DNA from: Pectobacterium sp013449375
GTDB lineage: Bacteria > Pseudomonadota > Gammaproteobacteria > Enterobacterales > Enterobacteriaceae
Strand: one strand, 5' to 3'
Assembly: GCF_048593165.1 (NCBI RefSeq)
Contig: NZ_CP184271.1
DNA: 64,000 bases
Numbering within the stretch: position 1 is the stretch's first letter; every line of letters begins with the position of its first letter. The translations under genes and the position numbers were made by a program. Below the pieces are notes generated by a model. That model ran no database searches. It was not told the origin of the DNA and saw nothing but the letters and a program-made list of their open reading frames with translations. Positions 1-8,488 of this stretch are shown here, piece after piece.

Positions 1-1066
1 GCGGATTAAGGAATTGCTGCTGTTCGGGCCGCTGGCGATTGTCGTTGCGGTATTGCTGAGTGCGCCGTGGGCGCTGGCGGTACATGCGCAAGAAGCCGAT
101 TACTGGCACTACTTCTTTTGGATTGAACATATCCAGCGTTTTGCAGAAGACGATGCACAGCATAAAGCGCCGTTCTGGTATTACCTACCGGTGCTGATTG
201 TCGGCGTATTCCCCTGGCTTGCGCTGTTGCCGGGGGCGTTGCGCAGTGGTTGGGCGGAACGAAAAGCTAACCCCGAAAGGTTCCTCCTGCTGTGTTGGAT
301 GGTGATGCCACTGCTGTTTTTCAGCATCGCTAAAGGCAAGCTGCTGACTTATATTTTGCCGTGCTTTGCCCCGCTGGCATTGCTGATGGCGGCATGGATT
401 TCCGGACTGGCTCCTGCGGTACGCGAACGTGTATTGCGCATCAATAGCTGGCTCAATATTGCGCTCGGTGGCCTGCTGGCGCTCGCTGTTGCGGCGCTTG
501 GCCTCGGCATCATCATGCCGCATCTCTATCAACCGGGAGAAGGGCTGACCATTGTATCGGGCGTTGTCTGTTTCATCGGTTGGGTAGCCTTTGCCGTTGT
601 CAGCCTGAAAAAGCCGCGATCGTGGGGGTATCTGGTCGCGGGCTGTCCGTTATTTCTGGCGCTGCTCGTCGGTGGAAGCATTCCGGCGAGTGTGGTCGAT
701 TCAAAGAATCCTCAAACCTTCATTCGTAGCCACCAGCCACTGCTGGAGGAGAGCCGCTATGTTCTTAGCGATGAAGTTGGGCTGGCAGCCGGGCTGGCGT
801 GGGAGCTCAAACGTAGCGATATCACCTTATTCAAGGCGCGGGGCGAATTGAATTACGGGCTGAACTACGCCGATTCTACTGGCCGCTTTGTGGATGAGGG
901 GGCTTTCCCAACCTGGCTTGCGGAGAAACGGCGTAGCGGAAATGTTGCGCTGGTGCTGAAGATCGATAGGGATGTCGATGAGGAATACCGCAGCTTGCCC
1001 GCCCCCGATCAGTTGAAGAAATCGCACCGCTACGTGTTGCTGTTTTATAAGCAGATAGCGCCATGA
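1..1066 (+). CDS. arnT: Undecaprenyl phosphate-alpha-L-Ara4N transferase ArnT, 5' truncated by window edge
   Basis: C-terminal part of ArnT, the inner-membrane glycosyltransferase that moves 4-amino-4-deoxy-L-arabinose from undecaprenyl phosphate onto lipid A, lowering negative charge and giving polymyxin resistance. The frame is open from base 2, so the true start lies before the window. Visible are several hydrophobic membrane helices (for example the stretches around 300-520 and 550-690) and a conserved segment with FSIAKGKLLTYILPCFAP, followed by a hydrophilic periplasmic C-terminal domain of about 120 residues. The stop overlaps the arnE start by 4 bases (ATGA), and arnE and arnF follow, which is the standard end of the arn operon. 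Assignment is by recognised sequence and context. Confidence 0.93.
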   Translation, partial: RIKELLLFGPLAIVVAVLLSAPWALAVHAQEADYWHYFFWIEHIQRFAEDDAQHKAPFWYYLPVLIVGVFPWLALLPGALRSGWAERKANPERFLLLCWMVMPLLFFSIAKGKLLTYILPCFAPLALLMAAWISGLAPAVRERVLRINSWLNIALGGLLALAVAALGLGIIMPHLYQPGEGLTIVSGVVCFIGWVAFAVVSLKKPRSWGYLVAGCPLFLALLVGGSIPASVVDSKNPQTFIRSHQPLLEESRYVLSDEVGLAAGLAWELKRSDITLFKARGELNYGLNYADSTGRFVDEGAFPTWLAEKRRSGNVALVLKIDRDVDEEYRSLPAPDQLKKSHRYVLLFYKQIAP

Positions 1067-1404
1067 GTTATCTACTGGTGGCTATCGTCTGCCTGCTGAC
1101 CAGCTTGGGACAACTGTGCCAGAAACAGGCGGCGGAGTGCTGGCGGCGTTTGCCGACGGCGCGACGCCAGCGCGTAACGCTCGGGTGGCTGATGTTGGCG
1201 GCGTTGCTGCTGGGTATCGGGCTGCTGCTGTGGCTGGTGGTGTTGCAGCATATTCCGCTCGGTGTGGCGTACCCGCTGCTGAGCATCAATTTTATTCTGG
1301 TTACGCTGCTGGCGCACTACGGGTTTGGCGAACGCGTGGACCGTCACCACTGGTGGGGCATTGCGCTGATTATCACCGGTATCTATCTGATGCAGGGGGG
1401 ATGA
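1063..1404 (+). CDS. arnE: Ara4N-phosphoundecaprenol flippase subunit ArnE
   Basis: Small inner-membrane protein of 113 residues with about four hydrophobic helices, of the EamA/SMR-like fold. ArnE pairs with ArnF to flip undecaprenyl phosphate-Ara4N across the inner membrane so that ArnT can use it. It starts with ATG overlapping the arnT stop and ends overlapping the arnF start. The motif GVAYPLLSINFILVTLLA is typical of the family. Translational coupling to arnT and arnF supports the role; length matches the family. Confidence 0.92.
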   Translation: MSYLLVAIVCLLTSLGQLCQKQAAECWRRLPTARRQRVTLGWLMLAALLLGIGLLLWLVVLQHIPLGVAYPLLSINFILVTLLAHYGFGERVDRHHWWGIALIITGIYLMQGG

Positions 1405-1817
1405 TGGCGAAAAAAGGCTATGTCTGGGCGCTTGGCAGTATTGTGTTAGCCAGCGCTGCGCAGGTATTAATGAAAAGCGGGATGCTGGCGCTGCCGAGCA
1501 TTTCCCTGACGCACTGGCCGCCGCTGAGCACCTTAATGGGCGGTTGGCCTGTGGTTGCGGTGATCGGTGGGATGGTTTGCTACGGTCTGTCGATGGCGTG
1601 CTGGTTCATGGTGCTACGCTATCTGTCGCTAAGTCGCGCCTATCCGCTCATTAGCCTGAGCTATGCGGTGGTCTACCTGGCGGCGGTTTTCCTACCGTGG
1701 CTGAATGAACCGATGAGCCTGCGTAAAAATCTCGGTGTTTTGATCATCATGTTGGGCGTCTGGCTGGTAACGCGCAGGCGGCGCGATAAACCGCCTGCGC
1801 ATGCCTCTAGCGGTTGA
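1401..1817 (+). CDS. arnF: Ara4N-phosphoundecaprenol flippase subunit ArnF
   Basis: Partner of ArnE in the lipid A aminoarabinose flippase; 138 residues with four predicted membrane helices. The frame is open much further upstream inside arnE, but the real start is the ATG at 1401 (or the adjacent ATG at 1404), overlapping the arnE stop; from there the protein begins MMAKKGYVWALGS. Conserved SRAYPLISLSYAVVYLAA lies in the third helix region. It is the last gene of the arn operon and its stop directly abuts the stop of the convergent fbpC with no spacer. A strong 10-bp hairpin sits within its 3' coding end. Confidence 0.9.
   Translation: MMAKKGYVWALGSIVLASAAQVLMKSGMLALPSISLTHWPPLSTLMGGWPVVAVIGGMVCYGLSMACWFMVLRYLSLSRAYPLISLSYAVVYLAAVFLPWLNEPMSLRKNLGVLIIMLGVWLVTRRRRDKPPAHASSG
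1772..1800. terminator. Hairpin inside the 3' end of arnF
   Basis: Perfect 10-bp inverted repeat GCGCAGGCGG / CCGCCTGCGC with a 9-base loop, located within the arnF coding end just before the convergent fbpC stop. There is no T tract. As arnF and fbpC have no intergenic space, this may be the only structure able to stop convergent transcription here; that role is inferred. Confidence 0.4.
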
Positions 1818-2873
1818 TTATTGACTGAAGACGTGTGCGGTCCCCGTGACGCTCAGGCTGACCTGTTGGCCAACGGCGAAAGCGGCGTGGCTGACGGTTT
1901 TCAGTTCAATAATGTCGGCTGCTGCGTGGTGGACATGCAGCGTCAGCGTAGAAACGAAGCCGGAAAAATCAACTTTACGGATGGTTGCATGAATCGTCGC
2001 TGCGCTATTCCCTTCAGCGCTGTCAGCCTCAACGCTCTGAATCACGATCTGTTCTGGCCTGAGCATGATGCGGGCTTTACCGCTTGCGGTTGGGCGATCC
2101 ACTGCGATGCGCCCAAGCAGGCAATCAGCCTGACCGCCAGTCACCTTCGCGTCGAGAATCAGCGTTTCGCCAAGGAAGGTCGCGATGTCTTCGCTAGCGG
2201 GCTGGTGGTAAAGCATCCACGGCGAGCCGGATTGTGAAAGCTGGCCGTCACGCATGACGACGACCCTATCGGCAAAAGACAGCGCTTCCCCCTGATCGTG
2301 GGTTACCAGAATCGACGCTACGTTAGCCTGCTGTAATACGTCCATCACCGCTTTACGGGTGGCGGCACGCAGGCCGGTATCCAGCGCGGAAAAGGGTTCG
2401 TCCAGCAGCATCAACGCAGGGCGCTGTGCCAGTGCGCGAGCCAGAGCGACACGCTGTTGCTGTCCGCCGGAAATCTCATGCGGCGAATGCTTCTGTAAAT
2501 GCGCAGGAAGGGAAACCAACGCCATCAACTCATCCACGCGCTTTTGCTTTTCCGCCTTCGCGCCTTTGAGCCCAAAAGCGATGTTGTCCGCGATGCAAAG
2601 ATGCGGGAACAACGCGCCATCCTGCGGGACATAGCCAATTCTACGCTGATGGGCGGGGACGGAAACCCCATTATCGCAGAGCGTTTGTCCGCTCAGCGTG
2701 ATGACACCGGTATCCGGTTTTTCAAACCCAGCAATCAGGCGCAGCAGCGTAGTTTTTCCTGAACCGGACGGGCCGACAATCGCCGTGCGGCGGCTGTTTT
2801 CCAGCGTCAGGTGAATGTCAGACAGCACGGTGCGCCCATTAAAGCTCTTGTTGACGCGATGAAGTTCCAACAT
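1818..2873 (-). CDS. fbpC: Ferric iron ABC transporter ATP-binding protein FbpC
   Basis: ATPase of a ferric-iron importer of the FbpABC/SfuABC type, 351 residues. Visible in order: Walker A GPSGSGKTT, Q-loop region, signature SGGQQQR, Walker B LMLLDEP, switch histidine in VTHDQGEA, then a C-terminal TOBE-like regulatory domain with MLRPEQI. The start MLELHRVNKSF at 2873 was chosen because the open frame upstream only overlaps fbpB and the ATG follows the fbpB stop by two bases. It is the last gene of fbpABC. Substrate specificity for Fe3+ rests on the linked FbpA family protein and the Fur-like site ahead of it. Confidence 0.9.
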   Translation of the reverse strand: MLELHRVNKSFNGRTVLSDIHLTLENSRRTAIVGPSGSGKTTLLRLIAGFEKPDTGVITLSGQTLCDNGVSVPAHQRRIGYVPQDGALFPHLCIADNIAFGLKGAKAEKQKRVDELMALVSLPAHLQKHSPHEISGGQQQRVALARALAQRPALMLLDEPFSALDTGLRAATRKAVMDVLQQANVASILVTHDQGEALSFADRVVVMRDGQLSQSGSPWMLYHQPASEDIATFLGETLILDAKVTGGQADCLLGRIAVDRPTASGKARIMLRPEQIVIQSVEADSAEGNSAATIHATIRKVDFSGFVSTLTLHVHHAAADIIELKTVSHAAFAVGQQVSLSVTGTAHVFSQ

Positions 2874-2875
2874 GA

Positions 2876-4453
2876 TTACAGCCCCGCCATTTTTTGTGAT
2901 TGCGTGTAGAGAAACCAAGTCCATGGTAGCGACAGTAACACCAGAATAAGCGCGTAGGGTGCCGCCGCGGGATAATCGATCTCACTGGTGAGCGCCCAAA
3001 ATCCGGTTGCCAGTGTGCGAGTGCCGTTGGGAGCTAGCAGCAGCGTGGCGGTCAGCTCGTTGACGATCGCCAGAAAGACGAGCGTTGCCCCGGTAGCAAC
3101 GCCAGGCGCGGCCAGCCGAATGGTTACTGTCATCAGCGTCTGCCACGGCGAACGCCCCAGACTGGCCGCGACCTGCTCCAGTTCCACGGGGGCCTGTGCG
3201 ATCCCCGCGCGTAGATTCACCAGCGCCCGTGGCATAAACATTAACAGGTAAGCCAGCAGCACGGTGAATTCCGTTTGGTAGAGCGGCCTGATGAGGTGAA
3301 TCGTCGTGGTTACCAGCGCCAGCGCGACGACGATGCCCGGCAGAGAACTGGTGATGTAATTGCATCCTTCCAGAAATCGATACAGACGGCTGGGATGGCG
3401 AATTGTCAGCCAGGCCATTGGAATGGCCGCCAGCGTCGTCAGTGCAGCACCGCTCAGCGCCAGCGTCATGGTCTGGCGAAACGCATCGAGCAGCTCGCGG
3501 CGCAGCCAGACTTCCCAACCGCCAAACCACAACCAGCGAAACAGTGTAATAAGAGGTACACCGAGCGTTAGCAGTATCAGCGTTGTCAGTAACAGCAACG
3601 CCAACAACAGCGGAAGCGGCGACAGACGTATCGGTGTGATAGCCTGCGGCGCGCCAGAACCGACATGTGCATAGCGAGTGACGCCGCGTACGCCGGCATC
3701 CGCACACAGCAGAAACAGACACAGCAGTGCCAGTACACCAGCCAGCATATTGGCGGCTGGGCCATTAAACGTGGACTGAAACTGATCGAAAATTGCGGTA
3801 GTAAAGGTATCGAAGCGGATCATGGCGAATAGGCCATACTCCGCCAGCAGGTGCAATGCGATCAGCAGTAGTCCGCCGCAGATAGCCAGCTTTAGCTGTG
3901 GCAGTACCACGCGGAAAAATACGGTAAAGGGAGGCACGCCCAGTGTGGCGGCGACATCTTCCAGCGCGGGGTTAAGCCGACGCAGCGTTGCGGCACAGGG
4001 TAAATAGAGAAACGGTAAATAGGCGACGACGGATAAAAACACGCCAGCCGATAGCCCATGCAGGCTCGGAGCCGTGCTGATCCAGGCATAGCTTTGTACA
4101 AATGCAGGGATCGCCAGTGGTGCGGTGAGCAGCAGTGACCATAGGCGTCGGGCTGGCAGAGTGGTACGTTCTGTTAACCAGGCCAGTAGCACGCCCAGAA
4201 CCGTACAAATCGGCAGCGTCAGGGCAACCAGCAGCACGGTGTTCGTCAGCAGTTCACCGACGCGAGGGCGAAAGAGCAGGGCGTACGCTGTTTCCCAACC
4301 GGTATCAATACTCACGCCAATCACAAAGCCGAGCGGAACAAACCCCAGCAGGGATAGCGTCAGGGCGATGAGGGTCAGCAGCGCGGTTGGTTTGCGTAAT
4401 GGCGCAGAGGGTACGGTGAACGGGGTCGTTTCGCTGTAGCTAGCGTTTGTCAT
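2876..4453 (-). CDS. fbpB: Ferric iron ABC transporter permease FbpB
   Basis: Inner-membrane permease of about 525 residues with two fused permease halves, as in FbpB/SfuB; roughly 12 hydrophobic helices. Each half has the EAA-type loop (around LEDVAATLGVPP and LEQVAASLGRSPW) that contacts the ATPase. The ATG at 4453 (MTNASYSETTPF) is preferred to an upstream in-frame start because the extra 40 residues are charged and unlike the family. It sits between fbpA and fbpC on the minus strand. Transports iron delivered by FbpA through the inner membrane. Confidence 0.9.
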   Translation of the reverse strand: MTNASYSETTPFTVPSAPLRKPTALLTLIALTLSLLGFVPLGFVIGVSIDTGWETAYALLFRPRVGELLTNTVLLVALTLPICTVLGVLLAWLTERTTLPARRLWSLLLTAPLAIPAFVQSYAWISTAPSLHGLSAGVFLSVVAYLPFLYLPCAATLRRLNPALEDVAATLGVPPFTVFFRVVLPQLKLAICGGLLLIALHLLAEYGLFAMIRFDTFTTAIFDQFQSTFNGPAANMLAGVLALLCLFLLCADAGVRGVTRYAHVGSGAPQAITPIRLSPLPLLLALLLLTTLILLTLGVPLITLFRWLWFGGWEVWLRRELLDAFRQTMTLALSGAALTTLAAIPMAWLTIRHPSRLYRFLEGCNYITSSLPGIVVALALVTTTIHLIRPLYQTEFTVLLAYLLMFMPRALVNLRAGIAQAPVELEQVAASLGRSPWQTLMTVTIRLAAPGVATGATLVFLAIVNELTATLLLAPNGTRTLATGFWALTSEIDYPAAAPYALILVLLSLPWTWFLYTQSQKMAGL

Positions 4454-4609
4454 ACGGCCTGTAGCTGCCTCGTTAGGACGATAGGTTAAGACGGCGAAGC
4501 CCTGCTGAGCAGGCTCTCTGGGTGATGATTCGTCAGGACGCGAACGCCCTGACGAAAGGCGCTGTCGTTGCAATCTATGCGGTACAGCCTCTGTGTTACG
4601 ATCCCGCCG

Positions 4610-5626
4610 TTACAACAGACCTGCCTGCGTCATCAGATCCACGACTTTTTTGCTGTTGAGCTTGGCGGCATCGACTTTCGGTGCATCCAGATCTTTCAGC
4701 GGAACCAGTTTGTCATTTGAGGCCGCGTTAACGCCAACGGCATATTCAAAGGCATTGTTGGTGCGCAAGATTTCCTGACCGGATTTGCCCGTAATCCACT
4801 TGATAAAGGCCTGTGCATCTTTCGCATGTTTGCTGGATGCCAGTACGCCGGCACCGGAAATACTGACGAACGCGCCAGGATCTTTATGCTTGAAGTAGTA
4901 CAGTTTCGTGTTGTTACTGTTTTCGCCGGTTTTAGCCTGATCGACAAAACGGTAATAGTGATAGATCACGCCGCTATCAATCTGACCTGCGTTCACGGCT
5001 TTCATCACCGTGCTATTACCTTTATAAGCAGTGAAGTTTTCTTTCATGCCTTTCAGCCAGTCTTGCGTGGCTTTCTCACCTTTCAGCTCCAGATAGGCGC
5101 TGACGATGGCCTGGAAATCTGCACCGGATGGGGAGGCGGCCCAGCGGCCTTTCCACTCTGGCTGCGCCAGATCGGCTAAGGATTTCGGCAACTGTGCATC
5201 GGTAAATTTGGCTGGGTTGTAGACAAAGACGGTGGAACGCGCGGCAATCCCGATCCAGCGTCCGTGGGACGGACGATAGTCAGACGGTACCTGCGCGAGG
5301 GTGGCTTTATCCAGCGGAGCAAAGAGGTCGGCGTTATCGACCAGCACCATTGACGGTGAATTTTCGGTCAGGAACACATCGGCAGGCGACGATTTCCCTT
5401 CCTGCACCAGTTGGTTACCCAACTCGGTGTCGCTGCCATTACGCAACGTTACCTTGATGCCGGTTTCTTTGGTAAAACCGTCAACCCAGGATTTCACGAG
5501 GTTTTCATGTTGGGCATTGTAAATCACAATCCCTTCATCGTTTTCTGCTGCATTTGCCGACGCGCTGAGCGCCAAACCGGAAGCGAATAAAACGGCAGAA
5601 CTCAGTAATCCAAAACCAAGCTTCAT
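4610..5626 (-). CDS. fbpA: Periplasmic ferric iron-binding protein FbpA
   Basis: Extracytoplasmic Fe3+-binding protein of 338 residues. The start at 5626 (MKLGFGLLSSAVLF) gives a clear signal peptide ending near SASANA before AENDEGIVIYNAQHENL, the usual beginning of the mature family; a possible earlier in-frame start would spoil the signal peptide, and a ribosome site AAGGG lies just upstream. The tyrosine pair in YHYYRF matches the iron-ligand region of FbpA/SfuA. First gene of fbpABC, followed after 156 bases by fbpB. A Fur-box-like palindrome lies about 145 bases upstream, consistent with iron repression. Confidence 0.93.
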   Translation of the reverse strand: MKLGFGLLSSAVLFASGLALSASANAAENDEGIVIYNAQHENLVKSWVDGFTKETGIKVTLRNGSDTELGNQLVQEGKSSPADVFLTENSPSMVLVDNADLFAPLDKATLAQVPSDYRPSHGRWIGIAARSTVFVYNPAKFTDAQLPKSLADLAQPEWKGRWAASPSGADFQAIVSAYLELKGEKATQDWLKGMKENFTAYKGNSTVMKAVNAGQIDSGVIYHYYRFVDQAKTGENSNNTKLYYFKHKDPGAFVSISGAGVLASSKHAKDAQAFIKWITGKSGQEILRTNNAFEYAVGVNAASNDKLVPLKDLDAPKVDAAKLNSKKVVDLMTQAGLL

Positions 5627-6125
5627 ATTATTTACCCTTATCAATACCTGTCGTGTTTGCGTATTGCTGGCCGACATGGAAGCCCGTGTGTCGCTCACGA
5701 TAGCCACACTATTTTAGCGACACAGGCCGATATGCAGCGGCAGTCGAGGAGGGATTTTACATATCGCTAATAATAATGATAGTTATTATTATTTCTACTT
5801 CTTAAGGTTAAATTAAGGTTTCGGTGGGCGTAACATCACGGTCATCACTTTATTTCAGCCCATGTCACAGTATGAAATTGTATAAATCCATGGTTTAAAA
5901 AATAGCCAGGTGAGTTTATGGAATTTATTTCACCAGAAATGGGATATAACATCATGATTTACAGCAACAAATCCTGATTCATCATCTATATTTACTGTGC
6001 AGGCTGTAAGTAGCGATACAATAAATGCACCTTGTTGTTTGGGGATGATATGCGCTGGCCTGCTATTTGGTGTTAATTGGTCAATAAAAAAATGGCACAG
6101 TAACTGCTATTCGGGGGAGTGAAAA
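5627..6125. other. Intergenic region between fbpA and the EIIA gene
   Basis: About 500 bases with no convincing gene. It is AT-rich and separates two divergent genes. The fbpA half carries the Fur-like box; the remainder shows no structure I can name. Confidence 0.5.
5772..5790. promoter_or_regulatory. Fur-box-like operator upstream of fbpA
   Basis: The 19-base site AATAATGATAGTTATTATT matches 15 of 19 positions of the classical Fur consensus GATAATGATAATCATTATC and is nearly palindromic. It precedes an iron importer, which is the expected context. Binding itself is inferred. Confidence 0.65.
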
Positions 6126-6449
6126 ATGGATGTAGAAACGCGGATGATTGAACTTATCGTTAAATCTGGCGAAACACGTTCCTGCACAATGGAAGCCCTG
6201 AGATCTGCTCGCCGGGGAGAGTGGGATCATGTTGATGAACTATTAAAAATGGCTGCGGTAGCGCTGAGTCGCGCACAGGTGATTCAGACCGGATTCATTG
6301 ACAGCCAGAGTAAGGAAAAAACAAATATTGATCTCATTGTGGTGCATGCACAAGACCACCTAATGAACGCGATGTTGTGTCGTGAATTGGCTGAAGAGAT
6401 TATTGAACTCAGAAAAGAGGTCTCTGGCGTTAATCTCCACTTACGCTAA
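6126..6449 (+). CDS. Orphan PTS EIIA component, lactose/cellobiose family
   Basis: A 107-residue phosphocarrier of the PTS lactose/N,N'-diacetylchitobiose EIIA family. The family pattern is visible: GETRSCTMEALRSAR near the start, then VHAQDHLM, whose first histidine (His74) is the expected phosphorylation site. The usual AH..QT motif reads AQVIQT, so a normally conserved histidine is glutamine. A ribosome site GGGGGAG precedes the ATG. No EIIB, EIIC or glycosidase gene lies next to it and a terminator follows directly, so it is a single-gene unit; it may serve a permease encoded elsewhere or act in regulation. Confidence 0.8.
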   Translation: MDVETRMIELIVKSGETRSCTMEALRSARRGEWDHVDELLKMAAVALSRAQVIQTGFIDSQSKEKTNIDLIVVHAQDHLMNAMLCRELAEEIIELRKEVSGVNLHLR

Positions 6450-6470
6450 CCGCATTGCAGAGCAAGTAGA

Positions 6471-6514
6471 AAAGCCATTCAGTCTTCACGCTGAGTGGCT
6501 TTGTTGTTTTTTCC
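6471..6514 (+). terminator. Rho-independent terminator after the EIIA gene
   Basis: Twelve-base stem AAAGCCATTCAG / CTGAGTGGCTTT with one G-T pair, an 8-base loop, and a following T-rich run GTTGTTTTTT. Confidence 0.8.
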
Positions 6515-6620
6515 TCTGATTAAAAATTATGGTGATAATGTACTTGATCATGATGATGTTCATGTTTTACGATTTGTTTAACGTAGGCAGTGTTATCTAA
6601 CTTTGAAAGGAATGATGATC

Positions 6621-7094
6621 ATGGAACCTATCACGAACGAATCCCAGTGCATTGAAAACATTGAGAAATTCAATGATGAAATTTTGTCGTCAACTGACCA
6701 TAAACTCTATGAGTACCTGCCTTATTTTCGAGCCTGGTACGCTTATAAATCACGTGATGGCTGGCTTCTTGCTCCGAGTAAATATGTCGGTTATGCAGGG
6801 ATGGATAGAGACAAATACATTCAACATCTGGACAGCCTTGATGGGCGCACGTCCGAAAGTAATTTATCGCGCTTCTCCGTTGCCGCAGAGGGAAAAGAAA
6901 AAGAGTTATTGATGGGAAAGGTGGCAGAACTGCTGTCTTCTTTTGGCAAATTACCCAACAAATTGTTAAGAGTCTCTGTGATGAGAAACAGTAGCGTGGC
7001 TGATGAAGAAAACAGCACCATTGACGCAATTGTGACGATGATAAATTCACTACCTCCTTATATGAGTCAGGCGATTAAAAAGCGTTTGAGATAG
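6621..7094 (+). CDS. Hypothetical protein, unrecognised
   Basis: Soluble-looking protein of 157 residues from the ATG at 6621, chosen because AAGGA sits 9 bases upstream; in-frame ATGs at 6612 and 6615 are too close to it. It contains an aromatic-rich segment YLPYFRAWYAYKSRDGWLLAP followed by charged helical sequence and no signal peptide or membrane helix. I do not recognise a family. It stands just upstream of another small unknown gene on the same strand, so the two may be cotranscribed. The patch is more AT-rich than its neighbours, which suggests acquired DNA. Confidence 0.6.
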   Translation: MEPITNESQCIENIEKFNDEILSSTDHKLYEYLPYFRAWYAYKSRDGWLLAPSKYVGYAGMDRDKYIQHLDSLDGRTSESNLSRFSVAAEGKEKELLMGKVAELLSSFGKLPNKLLRVSVMRNSSVADEENSTIDAIVTMINSLPPYMSQAIKKRLR

Positions 7095-7134
7095 TCGGTT
7101 CCGCGGACAAATGTTGCATACTCAAGGAAATAAA

Positions 7135-7521
7135 ATGAGTCCTGATAATAATGAAACACGTTTAGCGGCTTTTTCCGGTGAGTTTAGCGTGAGTGACGAT
7201 GTCTGGACGCTGGATGCTGTACGGTGGGTTTTTGTCGAGAAGGAAAAGATCATCGCCAGCCTGAAAGGGAAAACGGGGAATGGCCAGTTTAAGGCCGAGG
7301 TAGAGCTGGTATGGCGGGAAACGCTCGAGGATTATTTTGGTAGAGGGGAAATTACCTATGAGCAATTTAATGACAAACTCAAAACTAATAGCTTTGCAAT
7401 AAAAATAATGGCATCAGATAGTTATATAGAGGACGATATCTGTGTTATTAAAAAGGCTGAGTGGCTGGAATATTACGAGTCATATTCATTTTATGGCGAT
7501 TTAGAACGAGTAGTAAATTAA
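7135..7521 (+). CDS. Hypothetical protein, unrecognised
   Basis: Acidic 128-residue protein starting at ATG 7135 with AAGGA at good spacing; an earlier in-frame start at 7111 has no ribosome site. Contains DDVWTLDAVRWVFVEKEKI and a C-terminal EWLEYYESYSFYGDLERV segment. No signal peptide, membrane helix or recognised catalytic motif. It is 40 bases downstream of the previous unknown gene and is closed by a strong terminator, so the two probably form a small operon. Size and acidity would fit an immunity or antitoxin-like protein, but nothing in the sequence shows that. Confidence 0.6.
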   Translation: MSPDNNETRLAAFSGEFSVSDDVWTLDAVRWVFVEKEKIIASLKGKTGNGQFKAEVELVWRETLEDYFGRGEITYEQFNDKLKTNSFAIKIMASDSYIEDDICVIKKAEWLEYYESYSFYGDLERVVN

Positions 7522-7524
7522 AGC

Positions 7525-7560
7525 AAATGGCGGTTATTCAATAATGACCGCCATTTTTCT
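7525..7560. terminator. Terminator hairpin between convergent unknown genes
   Basis: Fourteen-base stem AAATGGCGGTTATT / AATGACCGCCATTT with one wobble pair, followed by TTTCT on the plus strand and preceded by A-rich sequence, so it could serve both convergent genes. Confidence 0.75.
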
Positions 7561-7606
7561 ATCCTTTTTCTGTTGGTTTTCAGTTAGCACAATTGAGTTC
7601 TACTTT

Positions 7607-8011
7607 TTATGGAAAAGGAATATGAAAATGGCACAACTCTCGACCCAATAGCTTGTCGTTTTGACATCCTGCCATTCTGCATTTCTCTGAGTCAAAGCCG
7701 CCGTGTGCAAGGATGCAAAGGTGTACTTTAGCTGCCTTTACTTCTTTATCTGAAGGTAATGATGCCGTCTCCTGAACCTTTAATGCGAATAGGGGATAAG
7801 GGCATTGTTCTGAGATACTCTCGATGTACCATGCTTGCCCACATTCCATACAGCGATACAGGGATTCCGAGTAATCAAGCTGCGGTTCGAAATACTCACT
7901 ATCCGGCGTTTCAAAATGCCGATTATGAGTTAATGCATGCGAGAAATGAAAACCGTGTCCCCAATATTCGAGTTCAGCCACACCAGTGGGAAGTTCTTTG
8001 CAGTTACACAT
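7607..8011 (-). CDS. Hypothetical cysteine-rich protein with possible zinc-binding sites
   Basis: Protein of 134 residues, minus strand. It opens MCNCKELP, has CMECGQAW in the middle and CRMAGC...CHFH near the C-terminus, spacing that suggests one or two structural zinc sites. Several HFH/HGFHF histidine clusters add potential ligands. No signal peptide or membrane segment. I do not recognise the family. It converges on the small unknown gene that ends at 7521 and is separated from the dlt operon by a 470-base gap. Function unknown. Confidence 0.6.
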   Translation of the reverse strand: MCNCKELPTGVAELEYWGHGFHFSHALTHNRHFETPDSEYFEPQLDYSESLYRCMECGQAWYIESISEQCPYPLFALKVQETASLPSDKEVKAAKVHLCILAHGGFDSEKCRMAGCQNDKLLGRELCHFHIPFP

Positions 8012-8488
8012 AGGCCTGAAATTAAGTTTAATTGCACAACAGTAGCCTTATAAAACAGGGAGAGGCATACTGAGTGAATAAGTGAGAAAGCATGTTTATT
8101 AAGTTAACAGTAAGAGAACATTTTGTCAGATGAAATAAAGAGGAAAGTGAAAATTACGCTATAAGGTATTTATTCATCATAGCAACGGTTCCTCAGTCTC
8201 ACCATACCTGCAATCGCCAGCAAACTAAGCCTTTACCGGTTCCTGCCAGAGAGCGGTACTATGCCTATTCTGTCTTAGTAACGCAGACGGATGCCGGAAA
8301 TCCCTTCTCCTATCTTGTGTTCGGACTGATTATTGTGACGGATGTAAACACTGTACATACCGTTACACAGCAACGCTCATCATCGGCGATAGGCCTAGTA
8401 TATAATCCAAAAATACAGGGATCGATTTACTGTGAAGATAAAAATTCACAAATTTCAAACAATAAATATCATGTAATCTTACTTTATA
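8012..8488. other. Intergenic region upstream of the dlt operon
   Basis: No convincing gene. It should hold the dlt promoter: a TATAAT hexamer is present at 8401-8406, about 85 bases before dltD, but no clear -35 partner is visible. I saw no PhoP-type direct repeat that I would defend. Confidence 0.4.

Noticed and set aside
1116..1400. Long upstream extension of the arnF frame inside arnE
   Set aside because: Overlaps arnE out of frame and would add a non-membrane leader; the ATG at 1401 gives the normal ArnF length.
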